NCBI GenBank assembly: GCA_001316125.1
Contig: BBCS01000002.1
Coordinates: 62,001-126,000, forward strand
DNA: 64,000 nucleotides
DNA from: Vulcanisaeta distributa JCM 11213
GTDB taxonomy: Archaea > Thermoproteota > Thermoprotei > Thermoproteales > Thermocladiaceae
Direction: 5' to 3'
Below are positions 41,929-52,355 of this stretch, piece after piece. Numbering within the stretch: the first letter of the stretch is position 1; every line of letters starts with the position of its first letter. The notes under the pieces are model-generated. The model saw only the letters and a program-made list of their open reading frames with translations, had not been told where the DNA came from and did no database searches. The position numbers and the translations under genes are program-made.

Positions 41929-42555
41929 GTGATACTATACCTCGTTAGACATGGTGAGGCGCAATTAAATGCGCTTGGGATATTGCATTCAAGAAATTAT
42001 AATGATAATCCACTGACGGATAAAGGCAGACTTGAGGCTGCAGCAGCTGCGCTACTTTTACATAGAATGGGCGTTCACGGACCTGTATTCACCTCACCAT
42101 TATTACGTGCACGTCAAACTGCCAACTGCATTGACCATAATTACAAGGTTGATGAGAGGTTGAGGGAAATCGACATGGGTGAGTGGGAACTTAAGAAAAT
42201 AAGTGAGGTTCCATTTAATGAGTACGTGAAGGACCCCCCCGTTAAGTATCATCCACCTGGCGGTGAACCTATGGAGTCTGTGGCCAATAGAGTTAGGGAT
42301 TTCCTTAATTTTGTTAAAAACATTAATGAGAAATACGTGATCGCCGTAAGTCATTGGCATCTCATTACAACATTTGTCGCCTTAATTACTGGATTACCAT
42401 TAAGTAACATCTATAAGTTGCACATTGATACTGGTTCCATAACGGCCATAAATCTTGAACATAATTACGTATTATTCATAAACCTAAGTCCATTAAGGAT
42501 ATTAAGAAGCCTTGGATTTAGTGATAATGAAATAATTAAAGAGTGCAATAAATAG
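41929..42555 (+). CDS. Histidine phosphatase superfamily protein
   Basis: Phosphoglycerate-mutase-like phosphatase. I choose GTG 41929, which gives MILYLVRHGEAQLN with the RHG motif at the very N-terminus; earlier starts would only add an unrelated leader. Further motifs: TSPLLRARQTA (second Arg), LREIDMGEWE (acid), and IAVSHWHLI (second His). About 208 residues. The C7 at 42234 gives KDPPVKY. Substrate unknown; it could serve as an alpha-ribazole or sugar phosphatase. Confidence 0.8.
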   Translation: MILYLVRHGEAQLNALGILHSRNYNDNPLTDKGRLEAAAAALLLHRMGVHGPVFTSPLLRARQTANCIDHNYKVDERLREIDMGEWELKKISEVPFNEYVKDPPVKYHPPGGEPMESVANRVRDFLNFVKNINEKYVIAVSHWHLITTFVALITGLPLSNIYKLHIDTGSITAINLEHNYVLFINLSPLRILRSLGFSDNEIIKECNK

Positions 42556-43002
42556 GTGCTTATCATGGCAATTATTACCTGCAGCGATGTGCATTGGATG
42601 CTTATTGAATTGAATATAGACCATGCATGCGGGCTAGCAAGCCTATTAAAGGTCATTGGTAAGAGACTGGGTGTTTTTAATGTTCCGAATATTACCGATG
42701 TTATGGTTTATGGAAATCATGAAATCGTAAAACAGGCTTTAGGTAATACTGTGATTGTTGAGAGGGCTTTAGTCCCTGGTTTATTATCTCGGGCAATCCT
42801 CATAGGCGGTATCCCTTATGCATCGATTGAGGACCTTGTCGTGTCGGTTACCGTTAATGAAGACATTCCGTGGTACGTGGATATTATCAAGGAATTAATG
42901 GCAAATCCTAATGTCAAGAATAGCCTAAAGTGGGAGTGGATTAATGAAGTGCTCAATAGGTTTAGTGTTACGGGATTCTTTAATAAAATCATTTCGCAGT
43001 AG
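42556..43002 (+). CDS. Hypothetical protein
   Basis: About 148 residues from GTG 42556, or 145 from the ATG at 42565 (MAIITCSDVHWMLIELNIDH). Starts directly after the phosphatase stop, so probably co-transcribed with it. Contains NVPNITDVMVYGNHEIVKQA and ILIGGIPYASIEDLVVSVTV; helical C-terminus. No family recognised. Ends by overlapping the convergent ahbD by 14 bp. Confidence 0.5.
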   Translation: MLIMAIITCSDVHWMLIELNIDHACGLASLLKVIGKRLGVFNVPNITDVMVYGNHEIVKQALGNTVIVERALVPGLLSRAILIGGIPYASIEDLVVSVTVNEDIPWYVDIIKELMANPNVKNSLKWEWINEVLNRFSVTGFFNKIISQ

Positions 43003-44191
43003 GTTCATAGATACATGCTGGGTCCGAACCGAGTGGGTCACTCAGTTCAGTGTACGCCCTTGCCCTTGACCCACCGCATATGTTCCTAAATTCGCACGTG
43101 CCGCACTTACCGTTAAACCTAGCCTCCCTTATCGTTCTCAATATTGGGTGCTCCCTATATACCTTGACTATGTTGTCCTTCCTTACATTACCAAGTGTGA
43201 GTGGTAGGAAGCCGCTTGGGTATATCGACCGTCACTTGCCACGAATATTATGCCGTAGCCATCCCTGGTCGGTGTGAAGCTAGGTGGCTTTGCATTGCTC
43301 GGTGGCTCACCCATTAACTCCCTGAGCTGTTTTGTTAATTCCCAGTATAGTTTACCACCCTCATATTTAATGCCGGAACTCCTCTGCATAATGACCCTCC
43401 TGAAGAATGGCGCCTCCACGGTCCTTATTGGCAACCCATACAACGACGCTTCATATAGGAATTGAACAACATCCTCAGTTTCCCACGGATCCAGGGGGGG
43501 CTCAAGCTCCATGCCCCTACCCACACGTATTAGGAAGAAGACCTCCCATGCATTAGCCCCCACTATCCTTAACGATCTTAAATACCTGGGGGGGTAATTC
43601 ATGGACGTTAAGTTTCATGACGGCAGTATTGACCTGGAACTCAATACCATAACTCCTCAGCTTGTTAAACACCTCCAGCGTTGTCCTGAAGACATCAATT
43701 CTCTCCAGCGCCGTCCTTCTAATGTAATTATGAGTCTCTGGCTTAGCCCCCCCGTCTAGGCTTATTGATACGGAACTCACGCGACCCTTTAACTCCCTAA
43801 GCAAATCGTCATTGAGTAGTTTTGTTGATACCGCGGGTGACAGCGCCACGGGTATTCCAAACGACCTCGCATGATCTATTAACTCCATAATGTCATCCCT
43901 CGTCAATGGATCACCACCCGTGAGTATTAGTACTGGGTATGGCCTGCCAAACCCCGTCAAGTCCTCAATGAATTTCTTAGCCTCCCCCCCAGTACTTAAC
44001 TCGGTGGGTAATGGCTTAAGCAGTGCATTGGCTCTGCAGTGCCTACATGCCAATGGACATGCCTTGGTGGTCTCGTAAAATACCAGCAATGGCTTCTCCT
44101 CAAGTGGCCACCTAAGCATTGCGTGGGGGGGTTCAAGCCCCTTATTTAATAACTTACTTCCTAGTGTTATTTTACATACATGGGCAAGCAA
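42989..44191 (-). CDS. ahbD: AhbD-type radical SAM haem synthase (frameshifted)
   Basis: Last step of the siroheme-dependent haem pathway: oxidative decarboxylation of iron-coproporphyrin to haem. About 400 residues. Radical SAM loop CPLACRHCRANA after LLVFYETTKA, TELSTGEAKKFIEDL, ILTGGDPLTRDDIMELIDHA, and a SPASM-like C-terminus with clustered Cys (CGTCEFRNMCGG and DPACIYEP). Breaks: the 5-base run 43557-43561 (expected 4) and near 43230. G7s at 43494, 43588 and 44125 and C7s at 43747 and 43984 add residues. The ACRHCRANA form fits AhbD better than AhbC. Divergent from ahbC. Confidence 0.8.
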
Positions 44192-44228
44192 GATTTTATA
44201 CCTGGTTAAGTACCTGCCAGTTGATTAT

Positions 44229-45480
44229 ATGATTAATATAACGAATTTAGTGGTGGGAAGTGGTACAGTTAGCCTTTCCATTAAGGGCCATGACTATGTG
44301 AAGAGTGATAGGGAGTTCACAGACATAAGTAGGCCGTTAATATTTTGGAATATCACGTATAGGTGTAACCTAAAATGCATCCATTGCTACATAAATGCGA
44401 TCCAAGGCTTATCAAGATGAATTAACTACCGAGGAGGTTCTTAGGGTCGTTGATGACGCCCATGAATTGAGAACGCCACTGCTCATTATTAGTGGTGGTG
44501 AGCCCTTGATTAGGGAAGACATTGCTGAGGTAATGAGGAGGGCTAATGATTATGGTATTAAGGTTTCCCTTAGTACCAATGGTACGTTAATAACCAGGGA
44601 TTGGGCTTTAAAGCTTAAGGAGTTGAATGTTCAATACGTAGGGATAAGCATTGATTCACCAATACCTGAAATCCACGATAAGATAAGGGGGGGCGTCACC
44701 GGCGCTGGGACCTGGCAATTAGGGGGGGTATTAAGAACGTAATGGAGGTTGGGATACCGGTCGGTATTAGGACCACCGTTACTAAGTTAAACATTGACCA
44801 CGCACCCGAGGTCGTGGAACTGGCACATAAATTAGGCATTTCGAGGGTGGCATTCTACCACTTAGTACCAAGTGGCAGGGGTAGGGGCATTATCAATTTA
44901 TTACCAAGCCTGAACAGCTACTTAGGTTCTTAATGAGATTGATTGACATCGCTAGGAAGTACCCCCGATGTTGAAGTATTGACTGTGGATAACCCAGCCG
45001 ATGGTGTTGTCGCATCGCTGCTGGCGAGCAATGATGAGGGTGAGTTCATGAGTAAATTAAGGCTTGTGGGTAGGATGGGTGCGTGCAGCGCCGGTAGGAA
45101 GGTCATGTCCATTTACCCTAATGGTGATGTTTATCCATGTCAATTCTTCAATGATAAGCCAATGGGTAATGTCAGGAAGGAGAGACTGACCGAGATTTGG
45201 CTTAGGCCCAGGGTAAACACCGAGTTTGTGATTAGGCTTAGGGAGAGGAATTACGGCGACTCACCATGCATGAGGTGCCCATACCTGAGGTACTGCGGTG
45301 GTTGTAGGGTTAGGGCTGGGGGGGTCCTTAATGGTGATGTTTGGTCCATGGACACTGTGCACCATGAATTCATTACTACGTTTATGGAGACTCGGTGAGG
45401 TCAGTCTAAAGCCCTGGCAGGCGAAGATTATGAGGGAATTTGGGGAATCCATGAACATTAACCAATTAAGTAATCCTTAA
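44229..45480 (+). CDS. ahbC: AhbC/NirJ-type radical SAM protein, didecarboxysiroheme deacetylase (frameshifted)
   Basis: Penultimate step of the siroheme-dependent haem route: removes two acetate side chains. ATG 44229. RPLIFWNITYRCNLKCIHCY carries the CxxxCxxC loop, then ELTTEEVLRVVDDAHE, LLIISGGEPLIREDIAEVM, SLSTNGTLIT. The C-terminal SPASM region has CSAGRKVMSIYPNGDVYPCQ and CMRCPYLRYCGGCRVRAG. Frame changes near 44410, at 44700-44730, near 44920, at the C5 44962-44966 (expected 4) and near 45350. G7s at 44687, 44722 and 45318. About 410 residues with a Trp/Arg-rich helical tail. Confidence 0.8.
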
Positions 45481-45537
45481 TTTCATTTAACGCAATAACA
45501 AAGTACATAAACCGGTTATTCGGCGATTAATGGATAA

Positions 45538-46843
45538 ATGACTGATTTAATGATTAAGGTCTTGGGTGGTGGAGGCGAAGTTGGTAGAATGGCTATTTTC
45601 GTCAAGGAGGCAAATTCAGAAAGGGGGGGATTCCTCTTTGATTATGGAGTTAACTTTGATGAGAATGATAGGCCGGTAATGCCAGGCCATGTTAGGCCGA
45701 GGGATATCATGGCTGTGTTCCTGAGCCATGCCCACCTTGACCATTGTGGTGCATTGCCTAGCCTATACGTTAGTTCACCACCACCTGTGTACGCCACACC
45801 ATTGACACTCGAGCTTGCGGATATAATGTTTAAAGATGCCATTAAGCTAAGTGGTTATTACCTGCTACGAGGATGAGGAGATTAAGGCTGTGCTTGACCA
45901 CGCAATACCAGTGACCTATGGGGAGGACGTAGATATTTCGAAGGATGTTAGGGCCACGATAATAAATGCCGGTCATGTGCCCGGTAGTATGTTGACTCTC
46001 CTCGAAATAAATGGGGCCAGGGTGTTATTCACGGGTGATTTTAATTTATCGCAGTCGAACTTGCTTCGTGGTGCCGATATCAATAATGTTCCTAAGGATG
46101 TTGATGTGGTCATTATGGAGGGTACGTACGTAACCAACACACACCCACCCAGGGAGGAAGTTGAGAGGGAGTTCATTAGGGTCATTAAGGAAACAATTGA
46201 GGGCGGCGGCTCAGTGTTAATACCGGTGCTGACGATAGGTAGGGCTCAGGAAATATTAATAACGCTTTATAAGAATGGTATTGACTACCCAATAATAATT
46301 GATGGCTTAGCCAGGGTCGCCAACCAGATAGTGGCTAAGTACCCACATTACCTGGCAAATCCTGAGCTTTACCTAAAGGCTGTGGAGAATAGTCTTGAGG
46401 TAACAACGGATTACCAGAGGAAGTCATTGACTAAGGAGCCTGTGATAATAGTCTCGCCAGCCGGTATGCTGAAGGGAGGTGCCGCTGTTTATTACCTAAA
46501 GAAGTTAGGTAGGGATAGGAAGAATGCCATAATATTGCCGAGCTACCAGGCACCTGATACGCCAGGCTTTGAATTACTGACTAGGGGGGGTAGGACATTC
46601 ATTGATAAGAGTGAGGTCATTCTAGAGGCTAAGCTTTACTGGCTTGACTTCAGCTCCCACAGTGGTAGGGCTGAATTAGAGGCATTCATTAATCATTTTA
46701 ACCCGGATACGAAGGTCCTCCTCGTACATACGGAGGCGATAAAGGCACTGCAGTTTCTTGATAAGTTAAAGGTTAAGTATGGGATCGACAATGTCCACGT
46801 GCCAATTAATGATGAGACATTACTAATACGTGTGAATAGGTGA
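45538..46843 (+). CDS. Archaeal beta-CASP ribonuclease, aCPSF2-like (one frameshift)
   Basis: Metallo-beta-lactamase RNase of about 435 residues without the KH domains of aCPSF1. MIKVLGGGGEVGRMAIFV, then FLSHAHLDHCGALPSLY with the HxHxDH zinc motif, the HVPGSM motif (INAGHVPGSMLTLLEINGA), LFTGDF, EGTYVTNTHP, SVLIPVLTIGRAQEIL (beta-CASP motif A region), VIIVSPAGMLKGGAAVYYL, and SSHSGRAELEAFI. One frame change near 45865. G7s at 45623 and 46584 each add a Gly. It may act in 3'-end formation or mRNA decay. Confidence 0.85.
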
Positions 46844-46916
46844 CTTAATCTATCGTTGGCTTATCAACGCGCCCACGTTGAAAGGTTTAAAGGCTGTATT
46901 AACTTCGTTAATTGCT

Positions 46917-48277
46917 ATGTCTCAGATAAGGATTGAGGAGGTGAAACCAACATTCGAAAGGATTGGACTACACAGCCACATTAAGGTCTTGGCGTCAGGG
47001 ACGGTAAGGTGCAGTTTTCGGCTGATGGCTTCGTGGGGGGGCAGGTCGAGGCTAGGGAGGCTGCCTACTACGTGGTTAAGATGATTAGGCTGGTAAGTTC
47101 GGTGGTAAGGGCGTGTTAATCGTTGGACCACCTGGTACTGGAAAGACGGCGCTAGCGATAGGTATTGCTAGGGAGCTTGGCCCGGACACGCCGTTCGTGC
47201 AGATAAGCGCTGCCGAGGTCTATAGCGTGGAGGTTAAGAAGACGGAGTTCCTAACCAGGGCCCTTAGGAGCGCCATTGGTGTTAGGATCAGGGAGTGGCG
47301 TAGGGTCTATGAGGGTGTTGTTAGGGGGGGGCTTGATATTCAGTATGGTAGGCATCCATACAACCCATACGCTCAAATACCCAGGAGTGCCACAATAACC
47401 CTAGCCACGAAGGATGAGGAGAAGAGGCTCAGGGTCCCCGCGGAAATCGCCGAGCAGTTAATTGAACTCGGCGTTGAGGAGGGTGATGTTATTTGGATTG
47501 ATGAGGAGACTGGTAGGGTGTTTGTTCAGGGTAAGGGTGAGGGTGGTGAGACTTACGATATTTACGTTAAGAAGAAGATTGAGGTGCCCAAGGGACCTGT
47601 CTATAAGGAGAAGGAGATAACCAGATTCTTCACACTCAACGACCTCGACATATACCAGGCTAGACAACAGGGCTTGCTCAGCGCCATGATATTCGGCTTT
47701 GCAACTGAGGAGCGTGAGATCCCGAATGAGGTTAGGAAGGCTGTTGATGAGTTTGTGATGAAGTTGATAAATGATGGGAAGGGCGAGCTCGTGCCGGGAG
47801 TGTTGTTTATTGATGATGTCCACATGCTCGATATGGAGACCTGGGCTTACCTAAGTAGGGCTATGGAGAGCGAGTTAAGCCAATACTCATCCTAGCCACT
47901 AATAGGGTATAACGAAGATAAGGGGCACAGATATCGAGTCACCACACGGCGTTCCCCCCCTCGACATGCTTGATAGGCTCATCATAATTAGGACGAAGCC
48001 GTACACAGCCGATGAGGTTAGGGAGATAATAAAGATTAGGGCTAGGGAGGAGAAGGTTTCGCTGGCTAATGACGCGCTTGAGGAGTTGACTAAGATAGGT
48101 ACTGAGGAGAGCCTTAGGTATGCAATACAGTTGCTGGCGCCTGCCCAGTTAAGGGCTCAGGAGGTTGGTCATAAGGAGATCGCTAAGGAGGATGTTGAGT
48201 ATGTTAAGAGGTTATTCCTCAGTGTTAAGGAGAGTGTTCAGTATGTTAAGGAATACGAGAATTACTTCCTGCGTTGA
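46917..48277 (+). CDS. TIP49/RuvB-like AAA+ helicase (frameshifted)
   Basis: Archaeal homologue of eukaryotic RuvBL1/2. About 450 residues. N-terminus RIEEVKPTFERIGLHSHIKG, then GFVGQVEAREAA (family GxVGQxxAR; here the G7 47035-47041 adds a Gly), LIVGPPGTGKTALAIGIARE (Walker A), domain II between about residues 125 and 235 with HPYNPYAQIPRSATI, GVLFIDDVHMLDMETWAYLS (Walker B), an ATNRG sensor, and LDMLDRLIIIRTKPYTADEV. Breaks: lost Gs near 46985 and 47905, and others near 47100 and 47880. G8 at 47324 and C7 at 47954 add residues. Confidence 0.92.
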
Positions 48278-48335
48278 GACCTTCTACACCTAAAGAAAAG
48301 TTAAGGTTAAAAAGGCAATAGGAAGAGCCGGTTAT

Positions 48336-48341
48336 GGGGGG
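48336..48341 (+). promoter_or_regulatory. G6 tract at the ribosome-binding position of the 48347 gene
   Basis: ttatggggggtaatc ends just before the ATG at 48347. It is the only non-coding 6-base run seen. With 4 Gs it would be a normal weak Shine-Dalgarno. Confidence 0.4.
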
Positions 48342-48346
48342 TAATC

Positions 48347-48796
48347 ATGCTTAGCCTTAACGATGTTGTTCAGGCAATATACACAGTGACCAGGGTCGTA
48401 ACCGTGCCCGTTAATATACACGCCATCATATACCTGGCGGGTAGGGATTGGGCAATGTTTGAGAGGGATGGTTCATACGTCATTTACAAGACCACGGACA
48501 CACAGGGTAACCCCCCCGTAATAGTTAAACTCAGTTAGGGAGACGGCTCATCTGAAACGCACTATTACGAGGTTTACGGCATGGAGATGCAGTTTAAGTA
48601 TATGGGTCATGACTTCCTGGCCGTATACCCAGTGAGTGGTGGCTTTAGTAAGGCTAAGGTTGATGACAAGTACCTGCTTGACATAAGCACTAAGATTGGC
48701 GGTGGCGAACCGTGCATAGTCGCGTTAAGGATCGGTCAGGTACCAGCAATTTGCAAGCAGGTTGGTAAATTCTACCTTGTGATTGCCAGGATGTAG
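48347..48796 (+). CDS. Conserved-looking protein of unknown function (one frameshift)
   Basis: About 149 residues: NDVVQAIYTVTRVVTVPVNI, HAIIYLAGRDWAMFERDGSY, then after a break near 48537 (just past VIVKLS) MEMQFKYMGHDFLAVYPVSG and ISTKIGGGEPCIVALRIGQV, ending FYLVIARM. Looks like a small beta-rich soluble domain. No family recognised. C7 at 48511 encodes PP. It lies 69 bp after the TIP49 gene on the same strand. Confidence 0.45.
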
Positions 48797-48946
48797 TCAG
48801 TAGCGGCGTTCCTGCATCACCGTTCTGCTGGGTTCATCCTCATCACACATCATCACTAAGGAATTGGTTTATATATAACTCTTTTTAGTCATATTTTCTG
48901 CTTCGGGAAATGTCTCGGTTTATAAAGGATTTCTGGGGGTAGGATA

Positions 48947-49623
48947 TTGTCACCGCTATACGTTGGGGAGAGGGAGTTCATAGGCAGGTTAATTACCCAT
49001 ATCGAACTCAGTCAGAGGGCATTATCAATACTGGAGAGTATGGTCCTAAGCGCTGTGGAGAATAATAGTGTAAGTAAGACTAAGGTCTCTGAGGGTATGA
49101 GAGAAATAGCCGCGCTTGAGCGTGAGGGTGATGAAATAGTTAGGCAAATAAATGACTCAGTACTTAAGGGCGCGGTCCCAATAACCACCGCGTCAATCAT
49201 GGACACAATACTCAATAAGTCAGATGACATACTAGATGGAATTCACGTATTATCAAGGGAATTAAGGCGCACATATTACCTATGCAATACCGAACCCGTT
49301 AGAAAATTCCTCGGTGAGGAGTTCCTGGAAATGCTTAGGATAGGTAAGGAGGCACTGAGTATGCTACTCGATATAATGAACAACCTAGATAAGAAGAGCT
49401 TCAGTGATATCAGGATCATGGTCATGGGAATACAGAAGCTCGAGGAGGAGGTTGACGATATAAAGGATTCAGCCTCGATAAGTTATACTCAAGCGCCAAG
49501 GAGTTAACCTATGTGGAGTTTATGAGTAGTATGAGCCTAATATTCGGTATTGACGATGTGCTTGACTCCATAAAAGATATAGCCTATATGTTGCTGACAT
49601 TAGTTAGTACGTATGGCGCTTAA
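48947..49623 (+). CDS. PhoU-like DUF47 protein (one frameshift)
   Basis: All-helical protein of about 225 residues; DUF47 proteins accompany or regulate Pit-type phosphate carriers. TTG start at 48947. LITHIELSQRALSILESMVL, REIAALEREGDEIVRQINDS (the family's acidic/His metal motif region), IMDTILNKSDDILDGIHVLS, then after a break near 49475 LTYVEFMSSMSLIFGIDDVL and DSIKDIAYMLLTLVSTYGA. The stop overlaps the HAD gene start by 11 bp. The MFS carrier at 50379, phosphate-type in style, lies just beyond, so a phosphate link is possible. Confidence 0.7.
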
Positions 49624-50341
49624 TAGTAGGGTTAATGTTAGGGCAGTATTATTTGACTATGATGATACGATAATGGACGTTAATGAAGCCAGGAGCTATG
49701 CAAGACGGGTTATCACTCATGAATTATCATTAATTACTAACTTTGACCAGGATTACATACTAAGGATAATTAAGGATGTGGAGACTCGCATGGAATCCAT
49801 CGGTCAATTTGATAGGAGGGCTTGGTTTAGGGAAGTAGTTAATACGTTGGGTATTAATTTAAATGATAATTACGTTAATGAACTTGTCAGAGCTTATTGG
49901 AATGCCTGGCGTTCAAAAAGTCGGTTATTTCCTGATGTCCTGCCGACCTTAAGTGATTTAAGAAAATGCGGTTTTAGGCTTGGTATAGTGACGAATACGG
50001 ATGGCGAACCAGGACTTAAGAGAGATAGAATACATAAGGACGGCATTGATGAGTTATTTGATGTAATAATTGTTGCGGGAGATGACACGGCACATACTAA
50101 ACCACACCCGGAACCATTCATTAAGGCTTTACAAACACTCAATGTACAAGGAAATGAGGTCGTTACATCGGCGATAGAGTAGATACAGATGTACCTGGAG
50201 CAAAGGCTGCTGGTATGTACGTAGGGATTGTAAATAGGTATGGCACCATGGGCATAGGGGGTGCATGAACACGGTGATTTAGGGCTTGACTTTATGATTC
50301 ATTCATTACTTGAGTTACCGCGGTTGCTGGGGTGCATGTAG
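49613..50341 (+). CDS. HAD-superfamily phosphatase (frameshifted)
   Basis: About 242 residues. VRAVLFDYDDTIMDVNEARS has the DxD catalytic motif; a four-helix cap follows; then FRLGIVTNTDGEPG (motif II), DTAHTKPHPEPFIKAL (motif III Lys), and after a lost base near 50167 IGDRVDTDVPGAKAAGMYVG (motif IV). A G5 at 50257-50261 (expected 4) shifts the last part, which then reads VHEHGDLGLDFMIHSLLELP. The start overlaps the PhoU-like gene by 11 bp. Confidence 0.82.
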
Positions 50342-50378
50342 GTAATGCGTATTAATAGGTGTTAATAGTAAAGTATTA

Positions 50379-51766
50379 ATGGGTAGCGGAATTGAAGGTA
50401 ATAGTATCAATTACGATGACTTACCCCCCCTAAGGAAGCTTGGGAGATATTTCTGGCTTGCATGGTTCACAGCATCCATGGGGGGGCAATTCGTGGACGC
50501 CTACGACACATTGATCATAGGCGCAGCACTAATTTACCTAATGCCGCTATGGAAGTTAACACCTGTTGAAACTGGTTTGTTGGCGGCATCGGCCTTCATA
50601 GGGGGGGTTGCCCTGGGCGCCATCATCTTTGGGCCAATCGCTGACAGAATGGGTAGGCGATTGCTCTACATATATGATCTAGTATTCTTCGTTATTTTTG
50701 GGGGGGCCTTATCAGCCTTCGTAACTAACTTCTGGGAGTTATTCGTCGTAAGGCTCTTACTTGGCATAGGCATTGGTGGTGATTACTCACTATCGCCAAC
50801 CATGGTCGCTGAGTACGCACCAGCAAGGCGTAGGGGGGGCTTCGCGCTTGCATCTATGAATAGTTTCTGGGGGGGAATTGGGTCTGTCGTTGGTTTCTTA
50901 TCCGCATACGGCATGGCAGTTGCCTGGGGGGGAAATACAAACCCGGACTTTACCTGGAGGTTCATGCTCGGTAGTGAAGCCATCTGGGGCTTGGTTATCA
51001 TCTTACTTAGAATGGGTATTCTCGAATCACCAAGATGGGCCGCGCTTCAGGAACAACTTGGTAGAAGGGTTAAGGAGAGGGCTACTGACGTCATTAGGAA
51101 AATGACTGGTGGTAAGGAGGCAAGTTTTGACTCTGGCATTGCTAAGAAGCCATCAATTAGGGATTTATTTGCTGGTAGGATGTGGATAACGACGATATTC
51201 CTATGGGTTTGGTGGCCCGTGGCCGATATTGCCTTCTACGGCTCGAACATGTACACGCCATACATAACAAAGGGGCTTGGATTAATAACGCCTCAAATGT
51301 CCTTCCTAGCCTCAGCACTTTACTGGGCAATTGCATTACTTGGTTATTACACAACGGCAGCCACCTACGACATACTTGGTAGGAGGTTCGTGACGATACT
51401 TGGATCAACGATAATGGGGGTCGACATGTTTGTTGGATTAGCACTATATAAGATGAGGCTGTTCTCAACACCCCCCCTTGCCTTTCCACTAGTCATGACA
51501 CTATTCACGATTTACTATTACTTCATGAACTTCGGTCCAGGCCCCCCCTGGACCGTGGCTATGGCTGAAATATGGCCAACGAGGGTTAGAGCCACTGGCA
51601 GGGTATTGCTGCAATGTTCTCTAGGTTTGGTGCTGCCTTTGCCTCATTCTACATGCCCATACTGATTCATCAGATCGGCTATGATGGCGCATTCATACTG
51701 CTTGGTGGTGCAATACTCTTTGTGGCCCTTTGGTCATACCTCCTCATGCCTGAGACTAAGGTTTAA
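50379..51766 (+). CDS. MFS transporter, sugar/phosphate-porter type (one frameshift)
   Basis: Twelve-helix carrier of about 462 residues. FVDAYDTLIIGAALIYLMPL, GPIADRMGRRLLYIYDLVFF (loop motif), LLLGIGIGGDYSLSPTMVAE followed by YAPARRRGG, a central loop with RKMTGGKEASFDSGIAKKPS, and a second half with YDILGRRF and the signature WPTRVRATGR. A lost G near 51603 (3 where 4 is expected) shifts the last 55 residues, which then read AAMFSRFGAAFASFYMPILI. It is the gene richest in 7-base runs: 50424, 50480, 50601, 50700, 50833, 50869, 50926, 51471 and 51542, all read as GG or PP. An in-frame G5 (51416) is normal. Confidence 0.82.
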
Positions 51767-51871
51767 CGCCGTCACAGATAGAGCAGATAGTCCTTGAGGG
51801 TAAGGTGGGTATATTCTCACGATCATGAACATAATTTAAGGGTTCATTTCATAAGGTATTTACCTGTTTTC

Positions 51872-52252
51872 TTATTCAACGAGTATCTTCGTTAGTTTGT
51901 CCCTTAACTTTTCTATTTCAAGTAGTATCAATCCGAGATTTGGTTCAGGTTTTGCTATTGCCGTTAGTATCAGGTCTTTGCTTAATGGTGCAATTAATAA
52001 TGTATCCTTTGTATACTGTACAATGCTTATTGTTGGTTCGCCAAGGCTCAATTCAGCGCCAAGCCTATCAATTGTGCTTCTGGCTATTGCGACCATGGCA
52101 CTCACAACCTTTGCATTGAACTCACTACTTACCTTAAAGGCTACAGGTAATCCATCACGCCTAACTACAAGGGCGCCAATGACATCAGGGAAGACCCTAC
52201 TCATGAATTCCTCCAGGGTATCCACGACCTCTTTACCCACGCTAGATTCCAT
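51872..52252 (-). CDS. Roadblock/LC7 domain protein
   Basis: 126 residues, intact. GALVVRRDGLPVAFKVSSEF, VSAMVAIARSTIDRLGAELS, ISIVQYTKDTLLIAPLSKDL and LTAIAKPEPNLGLILLEIEK give the alpha/beta roadblock pattern. Such proteins in archaea regulate small GTPases or motility and polarity; no GTPase gene is adjacent. Divergent from the molybdenum hydroxylase. Confidence 0.8.
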   Translation of the reverse strand: MESSVGKEVVDTLEEFMSRVFPDVIGALVVRRDGLPVAFKVSSEFNAKVVSAMVAIARSTIDRLGAELSLGEPTISIVQYTKDTLLIAPLSKDLILTAIAKPEPNLGLILLEIEKLRDKLTKILVE

Positions 52253-52326
52253 CGTTAGATTTACAGTGTTTTTGATTAAAAGTCTTTCTATTCTTTATGA
52301 ATTAAAGAAAGAACAACATGGCAAAT

Positions 52327-52334
52327 CTTAAAAG
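52327..52334 (+). promoter_or_regulatory. TATA box of the molybdenum hydroxylase gene
   Basis: cttaaaag is centred 25 nt upstream of the GTG at 52356; no ribosome-binding sequence lies between. Confidence 0.45.
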
Positions 52335-52355
52335 TAGTCGTCGTAATGTAGTGCC

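Noticed and set aside
45251..45262. ttacggcgactc, identical to one arm of the 34-bp palindrome, inside ahbC
   Set aside because: It codes for conserved-looking ahbC residues (NYGDS) and has no opposing arm nearby; a chance match.
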